Shown here piece after piece: positions 32,154 through 42,984 of a stretch of DNA of 64,000 nt (positions are counted from its first letter, which is position 1; each line of letters begins with the position of its first letter). This DNA is from Salvator merianae. Lineage: Eukaryota; Chordata; Lepidosauria; Squamata; Teiidae. Where the stretch lies: the NCBI GenBank assembly GCA_003586115.2, contig QVOM02000126.1, positions 11,812,056-11,876,055 on the forward strand, written 5' to 3'. Position numbers and translations under genes: made by a program. Under the pieces are notes generated by a model. That model was not told where the DNA came from. It made no database searches and saw only the letters and a program-made list of their open reading frames with translations.

Positions 32154-32698
32154 GATATGAAACAGCTGCCGGGGCTGGACCCCAAATCCAAACCTGGGTC
32201 TGAATTGTTTGACAGCACCTGTGCGGCCACGCAGTCCCGGTCCTGTCACTATTCCACACCAGGAAGTGGTGCGAATGCACCTTTCCTGATCTGCACCTGA
32301 TCACACAAGTCAGCTTCCAGACTACAATTTTCTTGACCAGCACAATCCGGTTTCAGGTGAGCATCAGGTGGGCTTCGGTAGGTTTCAAGTCAGCTGAGGC
32401 TGTTTGCAGGTACGAACACTCATTACTAGCAAGTGTCCTGGAACATTCCATTTTCTAAGTGCGAACAGGCCCATAGTGTCCTTCATTTACCAGTTCATGG
32501 AAGTTAGAGACGGCTATCAACGGCTAACAGCTCTGATGGTAGCATGACTGTCTCTGGTAATAGAAGGTCGTTTGCACCTGAAGGCCAGGTGCTGAGAGGT
32601 TGTCACCAGGGCTGTTGCGTGTTCACGTCCTGCTATCAGGCTTCCTGGTGCAGCAGGTTGGCCACTGCAAGAACAGACTGGATGGGCCATGGGTCTTT

Positions 32699-32998
32699 GG
32701 GCCTTTTCGCACTTCACACTAGTGAGCATCAGGAACGCCCACTAGTGAAGTGCTTTCGCACCCGTGGACGCTCGTAGCGACCGGCAGTGGACTTGATCCA
32801 CTGCCGATCGCTACTAGCGCCAGACAGGAAGGTAGCTGTCTGAATCCTGACCTGAAGCTCAAAACGAGCGAACGCCATTATCCGGCTTGGGGTCTGTTCT
32901 CAGGCCCCATAGTGCAGATGGGGTCTGCACGATGGGGTCTGTTCCATGCTAGACTGGGCTAATTAGCCCAGTCTAGCATGGACAGTGCGAACAGGCCC
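32699..32998. mobile_element. HPM group D element, short form (D2)
   Basis: It starts GGGCCTTTTCGCACTTCAC and ends CAGTGCGAACAGGCCC, flanked by exact TTT repeats (32696-32698, 32999-33001). It lacks about 415 bp of the D1 centre, joining CCTGAAGCTCAAA to ACGAGCGAACGCC. The right stem at 32944-32981 is a perfect 38-bp palindrome. The left inner hairpin at 32775-32813 has CGGCAGTGGA/TCCACTGCCG, differing from D1 in paired positions. Confidence 0.88.
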
Positions 32999-33264
32999 TT
33001 TCTTAGGTTCTTATGCCTCCAGAGGTCAGTGGCTGGGAGGCTGTAAGTGGGACAAGCTGTGCACTCATGTTCTGCTGGTGGGCCTCCATGTGCAACTGGA
33101 TGGCCACTGGGATAGAAGACGGCTGGACTAGATGGACCATGAGTCTGATCCAGTGGGGCACTTTTTATGGTCTTATGTGTTTGAAGACCAGCTGCTGGGA
33201 GACTATGAACAGGGCAAGCTATGTGTTCATATCTGGTGCACTTCCTTGAGCTGCTGCCTGGCAT

Positions 33265-34620
33265 GGTTGGAGGAAATGGATTTTCTAGACCCATTTCAAT
33301 CTGGTTTCAGGCAGGGGTTTTGCACATAGACTGCCTTGATTGCCCTGATGGATGACCTTTATTGTGGGAGGAACATTGGCAATGTGACCCTGTTAGTTCT
33401 GCTCAATCTCTCGGCGGCTTTGGATTCCATTGACCATGGTGTCTGGCTGGAGCAGCTTTGTGGATTGGAGCTAGGAGGCACTGTTTTACAGTGGTTCTCT
33501 TTTGATCCCTGAGGTAGACTCCAGAAAGTAGCAATGGGGAACTTTCGTTCAGTGCCCTAAGAACTTTCTTGTGGAGTTCCCCAGGAGGTCAGTTCTATCT
33601 CCCATGGTCTTCAACATCTATATGAAGCTGCAGGGAGAGGTCATCAGGAGTTCTAGAGTGAGGAGCCATCAGTACACTGATGACACCTAACTCTATTGCT
33701 CCGTTCTTTCTGAGTCAGGGGAGGCATTTAAGGTGCTCGGACATGCCTAGAAGTAGTAATGTACTGGATGTGGACCATAAATTGAAACCAAATCCAGGCA
33801 AGATGGAGATACTGTGGTCAAGGGGACTTGAATTCAGGAAGTTAGGGGGCACCTGATTCTAGATGTGTTCTTTTGTCCCGTCCCCCCCAGGGTGTGTTAT
33901 CTGGGGGTGCTTCTCAATTCATTTCTGCCTCATGAGGCTCAGGTGCCAGTGGTAGCCAGAAATGTTTGCTTCCATTTTGGACTTTCTTGTGTAGAAACAA
34001 CTTGGCCAAAGTGATCGATGCTCTGGTAACTTCTAGACTAGACTACTGTAATGCACTGTACATGGAGCTGCCCTTGAAGATAGTTTGGAACCTGGAGCTA
34101 GCGCAGAACGCAGCCGCTTGACTGCTGGTGTGAGTTTCTGGCTGGACACACAACATGCCAGTTTTAAAATATCTGCACTGGTTACCTATTTGCTACCATG
34201 CCCTATTCAAGGTATTGATGTTGACATATAAAGCCTTCAATCATTTGGACCCCAAATATCTGAAGGAGTGTCTCCTCCCATGCAGACCTGCCCAGCCATT
34301 AAGGCTGGAAAGGGAGGCCTTTCCTGTAGTTGCACCACCCACAGAGGCACAAGGCATGGTGGTATGCAAAAGAGCCTTCTCCGTGGTGACCCCCAGGCTT
34401 TGGAACAGCCTTCCTCTGCAAACATACCACATGCCAACATTATACAGTTTTCAGCACCTGGTTAAAACATATCTCTTCACCCAAAGCAATACCTGCCACC
34501 TGGTGGGGTGGAAGCAGTCACACAGGCAGGGAGTCTCAGCTCTGAGTCTTGTTTGTAGCTCTAGAATGCAATGCCAACAATAATGGACCATCTTGTCCCA
34601 TGACTCTGACAAGCAAAATC
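33265..34620 (+). mobile_element. L2 LINE ORF2 relic and 3' end
   Basis: Reading in several frames, the region gives ordered L2 reverse-transcriptase blocks: FQSGFRQG, a LSAAFDSIDH tract, VPQE and VFNIYMK, and a HQYTDDT block (the catalytic YADD motif degraded to YTDD). It then has the long C-terminal frame 34155-34583 with YLHWLPICYHALFKV and AFSVVTPRLWNSLP. Frameshifts near 33510 and 33740 show inactivation. It is the longest LINE relic in the window. Confidence 0.85.
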
Positions 34621-34689
34621 CTCATTATCACTACTAATGCCTTGGGCTATTTCTGCACTCGCCTTGCCTGGAGCGGTCCAACTATCCGA

Positions 34690-34865
34690 GGCCATTATGG
34701 GTTTTTTCACACTTTTAGCTAGTGGGCGTCAGGGATGCTCACTAGCAAAGTGTCTGCACACTCTGCAGAGACCCGCATGACCGGGAGCAGCATATAGCTG
34801 CTCCTGTTCGTGTCTAGCTGTCGGGTGCTAATTGGTGCTCCATAGCTTGACGTGGAGCAGCTATT
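34690..34865 (+). mobile_element. HPM group A-like fragment
   Basis: It starts GGGTTTTTTCACACTTTTAG. A stem pairs GCTAGTGGGCGTC with GATGCTCACTAGC, and a second stem GACCGGGAGCAG with CTGCTCCTGTTC. It breaks off near 34865. A second decayed terminus (GGGCTATTTCTGCACTC) is at 34647. Confidence 0.6.
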
Positions 34866-35604
34866 GTTGTGTTCAAGTGTAACTGGATTTCATATCTTAT
34901 CATCTCTAACCATTGCTCATGCTGGCTGGTGGAGATATGGCAACCACATCTGCTGGGCACCACATTCCCTACCCCTGAACTAGAGATAACTTTTGCCTGC
35001 ATTAATGCAGAGGATACAGAGCTGGTGGCCTTTTGTACATCTCATGGGACATTTGTGTCAAGTGTTGGCGTGACCATACGGCCTTCGGCTAGGTCAACAG
35101 TCTCCATCCCTCACTGACTTTCAGTTTGCAAGTTCTCCTGCCTCAGGGGACGTGTGTAGTCCAAGATGAGGGGGGAAAGGAGGCCCGTGAGCACTGAAAT
35201 GCTTGAAGGCAAAATGTCATTGCCAGGGCTCTGAGAAAATGCACTGAATGACTTCATTGTTATTAATACACGCTGCTTGATCTTTCTGTTTGGAGTGCAA
35301 CATAAGAGAGAAAAGGAAAAGTCAGTACCCAGGGGGGAGAGAGGTGAACAGCTGTGCCTTGGTTGGGTGTGGAGTCCATCTATATCTTCAAGGAACTGAT
35401 GTTATCTAGTGGTGGCAGGTGTCCACATTTTACACTAATGGGGTTCAAAGGGCATATTGATTTAAAGCATTAATGAGTTAGGCCATGAAACTGTTTTCAG
35501 GGCTTTTCTCAGTTTGGCAATGCACAAGGTATAGACGCGGATGAGATAAAGCAGAATGACAGAAATCCGTTGTCAGTGTTATTTGCTCTCCTCAGTAAAG
35601 ACAA
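34866..35604. other. Interval without recognised elements
   Basis: No repeat family, RNA gene or exon-like frame is recognised. Confidence 0.4.
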
Positions 35605-35606
35605 AA

Positions 35607-35880
35607 GAACATAAGAAGAGCTTTGCTGGATCAGGTCACAGCCCACCTAGTCCAGCATCTTGTTTCACACAGTGGCCCACCAACTGCTTCTGGGCATCTC
35701 AAGCAGAATAAAAGGCAAAACTTTCACCTGCTCTTGACTCCCCACAAATGGTTTTACAAACATCCTGCCTGTCTCTCCACCCTGGAGGCAGTACCTGGGC
35801 ATCCATTCTAGTAGCCATTGATACACCTGCCCTCCAAGAATCTGTCCAATCCGTTCTTAAAGCAACCCAGGCTGACAGCA
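35607..35880 (-). mobile_element. CR1-b LINE 3' end
   Basis: It starts AGAACATAAGAAGAGCTTTGC, continues GTGGCCCACCAACTGCTTC and CTAGTAGCCATTGATACACC, and fades out after TCCAATCCGTTCTTAAAG. Confidence 0.88.
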
Positions 35881-35989
35881 ATGCTAAAAATGACACTTGG
35901 ATGGAGAAACAGCACCTTTGGGCTGCAATGAGTTTAGGTACAGGTTATAGATTACTATGAATTTGTCATGGTGATTGTATGCTTATTAT

Positions 35990-36184
35990 CAATGATGGCC
36001 GCTGGCTTTAAGCCTGAGTGTTCGCACCCCGCACAAAGCATGCCGTGGCTGTTTGCGGGGCCTCCGGGCTTCCATACTGCCACAGCTGCTGTGGCAGTAC
36101 GGAGGTCTGGAGGCCCCACAAACAGCCACGGCATGCTTTGCGCAGGGTGTGAACACCTGGGCTTAAAGCCGGCGACTGCTGCTG
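35990..36184. mobile_element. PAL-hAT palindromic element
   Basis: It starts CAATGATGGCCGCTGGC and ends CGACTGCTGCTG. Exact 8-bp repeats CTTATTAT lie at 35982-35989 and 36185-36192. The two halves pair around CAGCTGCTG near 36088, with GGCCTCCGGGCTTCC against GGAGGTCTGGAGGCC. Confidence 0.9.
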
Positions 36185-36352
36185 CTTATTATGTGCATGG
36201 AGAGATGGATGTCAGCTGTGAATGGGTTCACCTTAAGCATCTCTTCTCAATGCCCTTATATACATATTTTTTTAAAAAGTGTATTACCCAGAAATGTACT
36301 GCTAAATGAAGCGACCTCACAGAAGGCTTAGAAGATCAGAAAGTGAATGTGA

Positions 36353-36703
36353 TAGAGATGTACATGAACATTGAAAGTGCTGTTCTGTTTGAATCGAATT
36401 GAACCTTAGGTGGTTTGGTTCAAATCTGAATCTGAATCTTTTCAAACTGGTTCAACTGAGCATTGAACCTGTTCAAACTACCTCCCCCCCATTTTTCTTT
36501 TCAAAAAGCCCTTTTAATAACAGTGAACATGAACCACTTCACTTTGAGCTGAGGTGTTCAATCAGTTCTAAAGTACCTCTCTGGTTCAGTTCAGTTCAAA
36601 CTGATCGTCCTCAAATCAGGGGGTTCAGTTTGAATTCAAACTTGTCAAACGTTCCTGGTTTTAATGAAACTGGTTCATGTTAGAACGGTTCAGTGCATCT
36701 CTC
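36353..36703. mobile_element. TAG-hAT element, copy b
   Basis: It starts TAGAGATGTACATGAAC and ends GTGCATCTCTC. Flanks GAATGTGA and AAGTATAA match at 4 of 8, and all differences are G/A transitions. The body is rich in GGTTCA and TTCAAAC words, a variant of the family at 49895. Confidence 0.7.
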
Positions 36704-37551
36704 AAGTATAATGCAAAGTACATAATGAGAATATAGTATGAGAATAGTGCAAAGCATGTTCTATCAAGATCCTCCAGTGGTTGCAGAAATGCTCAAGGAG
36801 ATATTCCCATGGGTTCCTTCACCCTTTCTATGAAATGCACAGATCCCAATTTATTTGAAAACTGATCCTGAAAATAGACCTTATACTGAAAATCTAGACA
36901 ATGAAAATGATCTTCCATTAATCTGAATGGGAAAAATCCACTTTTTTTCCAAACCCACTCCATGCACACCCAGAAATCATCCTAAAATGCCTAATAACTT
37001 AAGAAGAAGAAAAAAAGTTATGTAACATGACATAATAGAATGAATAACAATAGCAATATTATATCTAAAATAAAGCAAAAGATTAAAGATCAAATTTAAA
37101 ATTTAAGTTTGTGTGGGCTGGACCAGTTGTCTTCTACATTTTGTTATCTAAACCAAAATTTCATGTTTCGCTACTGTATATATGGTCTGCAATCCAGTAC
37201 AAGAGGGAAGATGACCCTTTTCCTGGGTTCCTTATAACTGTACAGTTTAGCTTGTATAACAAAATAAGGCAGTAACAGACCTTAAGAAGTGAAAATCTGC
37301 ACAATGAGCATAGGAATAACAGCGGATTAGTGTATTTTACATGATGTCTATGCAGATTTCTTCCATTTGCAGAAGTCCATGAACTTGTAAAATGGGTTAA
37401 CATTCTAGGATGTTATTAGGTTTTGTATTATGGAAGATAAACATAAAGGACCACTCAGTTTTTATCTTCCCAAACTTACCATGTGCCTGTTCGGTTACAT
37501 ATTCATTGGCTGCCAGTAAATATTCCAAATTGTGGGCTAGGCCAAGATGAA
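36704..37551. other. AT-rich interval without recognised elements
   Basis: No family or exon is recognised. It ends where an HPM group F terminus begins. Confidence 0.4.
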
Positions 37552-38010
37552 GAGCCTTTTTGCACTGATCAGCCTAGTATTGTATAACAGTGCCATGCTA
37601 GACTGGTAAAGATCCAGCGTGGCAGCAGCCATTCACACATTGGCCCTTTCTGCACTTGGCCTTATTGTGGATTATATCCCAGAATAGGGACCTGCTATCC
37701 ACATGCTAGTACAAACTGTGAAAGGTCTTGCCCAGGGCCTACCATAGTCTGCACTAGCAAGCAGATGGCAGGTCCCTATTCTAAGATATAATCCACAATA
37801 AGTCCAAGTGCAGAAAGGGCCTTCGAGAGTTGTAATAGCCCTGTACCAGGCCAGCAGCATAGGAAGTGTGAACGGTCAGGCCAGGGCTGCATAGATTACC
37901 AAAACGTTTGGACATTTCCGTGGTGATCAGGACGCAGCATGCAACTGCACAACCACAGTCGTGCAGCCACGCCCACTTGCTGTGCCACACCCGCTGTGAA
38001 TGCTGGCATC
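37552..38010. mobile_element. HPM group F element carrying a nested H element
   Basis: It starts GAGCCTTTTTGCACTGATC with the AGCCTAGTATTGTATAACAG region. It is interrupted at 37642-37821. It resumes with CCCTGTACCAGGCCAGCAGC and GTGAACGGTCAGGCCAGGGC, matching the copy at 56553, and then AAGCGATCCAGCTAGATCAC. The right end is not defined. Confidence 0.6.
37642..37821. mobile_element. HPM group H foldback element
   Basis: It starts GGCCCTTTCTGCACTTGG and ends CCAAGTGCAGAAAGGGCC. The arms pair for more than 60 bp each side (TTATTGTGGATTATATC against GATATAATCCACAATAA). TT flanks both sides but no exact 3-bp repeat is seen. A nearly complete hairpin of 180 bp. Confidence 0.8.
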
Positions 38011-38089
38011 CAGAAGCGATCCAGCTAGATCACTTGGGAAGACCTGCAGCACCTTCTGGTGCATCGCTGCAGCTCCCTGGTGTGGATGG

Positions 38090-38275
38090 AGCAATCTACC
38101 AGTTTACTAGGGTGTGGTGTACCATGTTTTGATAGTGCAGCAAGGTGTGCCACTGAAAGGGGTCCCCTGGGGGGCTCCAAAGTCCATGAACTTCCATTTC
38201 AGGCCATTAGAACTTTCAGAGGTCCCTTGGGCCAGGAGCAATCCATCCCAGCTTAGGATGGGGCCAAATTGCATC
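38090..38275 (+). mobile_element. HPM group E internal fragment
   Basis: AGTGCAGCAAGGTGTGCCAC, CCCTGGGGGGCTCC and TTGGGCCAGGAGCAATCC match the second half of the element at 15258. Termini are missing. Confidence 0.5.
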
Positions 38276-38756
38276 CTCAGGGAAGCCTTTTGATATAGTG
38301 AACAAAGTGCGTAGGTGAAGGCACCCTTCCCCAGATGACCTCACTGAGGCAACATGGCAATTTGCATCAATGAAAACATCTTCAAAATCACCACGAAAAT
38401 AACATCCTTTCTTCACCTGCGCATTTGACATTGTCCGATAGGGAGACCATTCTTTACTGCAATTGCTTTTAATGTTGATTTTATGGTTTTTATTCGTTTG
38501 TAAGCCACATGAAATCTTTGGGAATCTGCAGGATGCAAATTCAATAAATAAATTTTAAATTATGTTGTTAATGCTTTTCCTTTACAATGATAAGATTAAG
38601 AAAGTACAAAAATGTGGTAAGTTGAAATGTGGTAAGTTATCAGCAGCTTAAAGGGGTGTCATCTTCCTAGCATAACAGTCTCCATAAGATTGGTTATTAA
38701 TATTCCAGAAATAAACTCCTGGTTTCAAAGCTTTGAAATTTTTATTTTTATTTGTT

Positions 38757-38760
<4 letters not shown>

Positions 38761-38792
<32 letters not shown>
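38761..38792. repeat. (AT)n microsatellite
   Basis: An uninterrupted TA run of about 15 units. Confidence 0.95.
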
Positions 38793-38795
<3 letters not shown>

Positions 38796-38847
38796 TCTCA
38801 TCCTTCCTTCCCCCCTGGCAGGACAGCACTCAGAGGACCCTGGACAT

Positions 38848-39197
38848 TAGCAATGTGCAAGATTCGATTTGCATTCAGAAATTCAATCAAAAAATTCATA
38901 TTCATGAGTATTTGCATCGGAACAAAAATGCGTTTTTTCACATGACCAAACTTCTTCCAAAGTGAAGCAGTCTCCCACTCGTGAAGATGAAATATTTGAT
39001 CGGACATTCACATGTTCGCTGTGTTTCACCCATTAAAAGACTTTTTCAATAGGAAAAATGATATTTTACGCTGCGAAAAAGCACCAAAATGAATATGAAA
39101 ACCTGTTTTGAGGATTTGAAACATTGAAGCAAATAAATGGAATTTTGTTTCGACAGCGAAATGAACATGTGATTTTTTTTTTCCATGCACATCTTTA
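38848..39197. mobile_element. TAG-hAT element, copy c
   Basis: It starts TAGCAATGTGCAAGATTCG and ends CATGCACATCTTTA. Flanks CTGGACAT (38840-38847) and CTAGACAT (39198-39205) match at 7 of 8. The body has the family style of AAATTCAT and GAAAAA words and no frame. Confidence 0.85.
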
Positions 39198-39345
39198 CTA
39201 GACATCAAAGGCCTGGGTGAAGAGGCATGCTTTGGCCAGGTGCCAAAAACCATATAATGGAGGTTGTTCCAAACTCTGGGGGCCACCACAAAAAAGACCT
39301 CCAGAAAAAAGAGGATAAGGGACATTTTGCTTGTGATTCTCCCAT

Positions 39346-39949
39346 TCTTTTGTGTTACCTAATTCATGGCATGTCGACACCTGCATCTCAAAAGTATGAA
39401 TCCTGGGATATTTAGCTTCTAGGTGTCTGACAGTGCATTGCCCAGGAGAAAAAAATAAGACTACCAACAACCCCTGGTGCCTGGAATGTTGATTCTGCCT
39501 TATAACTGAAGAGCTGGTTGTGAACCACACATGCAGTTCCCATCAGACACCAACGTTCTTAGCAGGAAGGCAAAATAGTCAACATTTTGAAACTATGCTG
39601 GGGGGGGGGGGGAAGGACAATTTTTTGGAAATGACTTAATGCCTCCCATACTTGCTCTATCTTTCTCATGGATTTCTCTAAGTAGCAACAACTATCTAAA
39701 TGAGTGTTTAGAGATGGTTTTCATAATGCCGTCATTTGTTTTGGTTCCCTCATCTTCTTGGAATGCCTTCCATGATCGTTCAAGCATTTTGTGGCAAAAA
39801 AAAAGCCCTCATTTCCCCTGCTCGTTGTTAATCTGAGAAGAAAGATCTCGAACATTGTAGAGATGCGCCGATCTGCAATTCGTTTCTTACGAACTGCTCA
39901 GAGAGGCCTCGAACCATCAGGTGTCTCACCTGACCGCTTGGGAGTCTCT
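39346..39949. other. Interval without recognised elements
   Basis: A G-run lies at 39600-39612. No other feature is supported. Confidence 0.4.
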
Positions 39950-40595
39950 GGCCATTTTGGCACTTACTACAATAGAACTTTCCAATTAGCATGGTTCGGG
40001 CAGGTCAGGATCAGGTATGGTGGGTGCTATTCACACTTCCAGCGCTGGAACAATACACAAGCAAACCAGCAAGTAAGGAAGTGCAAACAGGTAGCGAACT
40101 CCGTTGTTCGCTTGGAGACAGAAGCGTCTGGAAGGCCCGCCCACCCCCAGCCACCATTGGTCTCGGTTCATGTCAGCGTCGCCTCGCATCCGGTACATGA
40201 GGGTGGGGCCAGTGGAGCTGGGTTTGGAACCAGAGGAGCCATGTGTGGAGATGCATACAGACTGGCTGCAAGGTTCCGAACCCCACAGCAACCCAACGTT
40301 CGAGCATAGCGAGGACTGGGCTTGAACCTTCTGACAGCACAGGTGCGACTGTGCAGTCCCTGCCCCATCACCGCTCCAAACCAGGAAGTGGTGCGAACAC
40401 ACTGTTCCTGAACCTCACCCGATGGCCCTTAGTGGGCTTTAAGGCTACAATTGTCTTGACCACAGCTGGCAGGCTTCAGGTGAGCTTCCGGTGGGCTTCG
40501 GTGAGCTTCTAGTCAGCTGACGCGGTTTGCAGGTGCAAATGCTGCATTCCAGCAAGCAACCTGGAAGGTTCCACTTGCTAAGTGTGAACAGGCCC
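39950..40595 (+). mobile_element. HPM group B element, long copy
   Basis: It starts GGCCATTTTGGCACTTACT, one G short of the usual terminus, and ends AAGTGTGAACAGGCCC. Exact TCT repeats lie at 39947-39949 and 40596-40598. It holds a group B body with an extra segment near 40100-40200 (CGCCCACCCCCAGCC), GTGGGCTTCGGTGAGCTTC and CCTGGAAGGTTCCAC. Confidence 0.78.
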
Positions 40596-40796
40596 TCTGT
40601 GACACCTCAAAGTTCCTCAGGAGTAGGGGACCCCTGTGGAGAATGCATGTCTCCGTGAAATGTGGCCACTGCCTTTATCTTTCTCTCTGTAGCTGGGGCC
40701 ACGTGGCATGTAAAGGTGATAGATAGCAAGATGATGTTGCACTTGCGTGCCATGTGACTCTGCCCATGGAGAGACAGACAGTGGTAGTGGTTAAGA

Positions 40797-41340
40797 TCAT
40801 AAGAGGAGTCCTGCTGTGTCAGGCCACGGCCCATCTAGTCCAGCATCCTGTCTCGCACAGTGACCCACCAATTGCTTCCGGGCATTCTTAGCAGAAGATG
40901 AAGGTGAAATCTTCACCTGCTCTCAACTTCCTGCAAATGGTCTTTAGAGGCATCCTGCCTGTCTCTCCACCCTGGAGGCAGCACCTAAGCATCCATCCTA
41001 GTAGCCATTGATACACCTGCCCTCCATGAGTTTGTCTAACCCGTTCTTAAAGCAGGCTGATCGCTGTCACCACCTCTTCTGGTAGTAAATTCCATAGACC
41101 AATGACCCTCTGGGTGAAAAGATACTTCCCCTTGCTGGTCCTAACTCTCCTGCCCATCAGCTTCATAGAGCCCTGGTCCTACTATTCTGTGCTAGAGAAC
41201 AGAATTTCTCTCTATCCCTCTTTTCCACAACCTGCATGATTTTTTATATACTTCAATCAGGTCCCCTCTTAAACACCACCTTTCAAGGCTGAAGAGGCCA
41301 AGATGTTGGTTGTGTTTCATGGACAATTGAGTTCTCTCCA
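40797..41340 (-). mobile_element. CR1-b LINE 3' end with ORF2 C-terminus
   Basis: It starts ATCATAAGAGGAGTCCTGC and reads antisense through GTAGCCATTGATACACCTGC into the coding part (CTGTCACCACCTCTTCTGG, ACTTCAATCAGGTCCCCTC, AGGCTGAAGAGGCC). 5' truncated near 41340. Confidence 0.88.
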
Positions 41341-41554
41341 CTTTTTGTACAGGGCTCACCTACTCCGGATCAGGGTCCGGGTGCCCTAAAGAGCTGAGGT
41401 TGTCAGGTGAGGCAACTGATGGTCCCAGACCTCTCTGAGCAGTTCATAAAAAATGACAATCCTGTGAACTGCATCTTGGCACAACACTACAACTTCACAA
41501 ACAATGGAAAAGGAGAGCCTACATTTATTTATTATTTCAATGTATGATTCTCGC

Positions 41555-41720
41555 AGCGTAGGCGCAAGTATGGAAAATGGAAAAGATACCAACTATTGAG
41601 GACTGGACAATAAAGATGGTAGAGTTGATGGAAATGGACAAACTGATGTGTTCGTTAAGAGATAACATTTTTAAAGAATTGGCAATGCTTGGTGGACTTT
41701 CTATGAAACACAGAAAAAGG
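41555..41720 (+). mobile_element. L1 LINE ORF2 C-terminal fragment
   Basis: The plus-strand reading includes WKMEKIPTIEDWTIKMVEL and then MDKLMCSLRDN. It corresponds to the antisense fragment at 21900 and to the conserved C-terminal part of L1 ORF2. Confidence 0.7.
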
Positions 41721-42984
41721 CCTGGTGTTCCTAGGTTTTGAAGAATGAGTGACAATAGTGCACTGACTCTTGCGTGGTACTGACTATGGTGTAGTCCCAC
41801 TATGAATCTTTTAAATTTATTGTTCTTAGAACTTGCCATTGGGAAAGACATGTGTCAAAATGCATATGGCTTGGGCTGTGTCCAGACAGGGTGTAAAAAC
41901 CAGAATTATCCTGGCACTATGTTGGGACTGCCGCACATGCCTGTGGCAATCTCAGCGTGGCCCTGGGATATTGGGTGAAATTCTGCAATAACTCTATGGT
42001 GCGAAGAACAACTCCTAAAGAACTTTATTGATTCCATGAGAATATTTCCTTGTCTGGATGCTTGCCCCCAGGATTCGCCATCTTGGCAATGGCTGCCACG
42101 CATATATGGGCTAAATTGGGCCCCAAATGGCCACCACACATGCATGGGAGGTGGTGATTGTGCACTTCTGGGTTTTTTGCACCATTGAAATACCTGGAAG
42201 CACCCATTGCGCCATTGTGGGAACAAGTGTTCAGACAGGTGTTTGGCCATGTCTGCTGCATGAAGTCGGCCTGCTATTTGACAGAGATGGTGAGAAGCAA
42301 TTACAGGATCCAAACAAGATCCTGTATTTTCTCCTCGACGTCTGGAAGCAGCCTTGGTTGTATGATCAGATGGGAACGCAATGGTCCCCATTCTGCAATA
42401 ACAGTTCATTTATGTTCCATATATCCATGGACACTTGAACTGTGAACAACGGAAAACAGCTGCTGGAAGATTTACAATTAGATAATCTCTGTGATGGGCT
42501 ATTTCGATCGTTTCCCTTTTCCACGATTGTTCTAAAACATATCAGTGCTGTTTGATATTGTTTCCAGATACACTGCATTATTATTTATAGTTTTCATTGC
42601 TCAATATATTAAACTTATTTTGAATTTAATTACCCTGAAACTTTTGGGGTTTGGCTTGAGATGGGTTTGTTTCAGGTTTATTGACTGTCTTCACTTAGCT
42701 GAAGCAGGATACAACCAGGGCGATCATAGCATGGCAATGAGATGGCTGAGGAGAAAGGAGGAAAGGACATTTGTGCTCAGAGTTTCAATTAGAACTCCCA
42801 TGCTCCTTAGCTAGAAGGTCAGATATAAATCAAGATCCAGACTCTATGAGAAGGAAATGAATGGACAGGGCAAGGTGTGAGAAATAACAAATAGGCCAGA
42901 GAAAGTAGGCTTTTGAGTTCTTTGGTTTGAGTTGCTTTCTCTCACTGGACCCTGGGTGACCATGCCGGCCAGGCCACCAGGGAG
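41721..42984. other. Interval with an unclassified repeat
   Basis: GGGCTGTGTCCAGACAGGG at 41872 and CGTCTGGAAGCAGCC at 42339 resemble CTGTCTGGATGCAGCC at 43803 and words at 22555. An undefined dispersed element may span roughly 41870-42440. No coding is supported. Confidence 0.35.

Larger units (their letters stand above)
30699..32472 (+). mobile_element. HPM group B element split by a group D element and CR1-a
   Basis: The left part (30699-30883) starts AGGCCATTTTCACATTTAC and has AATTAGCAGGGTTCGGGCC. The right part (about 32154-32472) resumes with group B sequence (GCACCTGATCACACAAGTCAG, CAGGTGGGCTTCGGTAGG) and ends AAGTGCGAACAGGCCC. The missing middle is replaced by a D element and an antisense CR1-a. 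Confidence 0.75.
38690..39345 (-). mobile_element. L2 LINE 3' end, split by a TAG-hAT
   Basis: On the minus strand, 39345 to 39198 reads the L2 C-terminal tract (VVAPRVWNNL-like, then HLAKACLFTQAFD). A TAG-hAT at 38848-39197 interrupts. On the far side, CCAGGGTCCTCTGAGTGC leads to an (AT)n tract at 38761-38792 and a T-rich tail. Confidence 0.65.
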
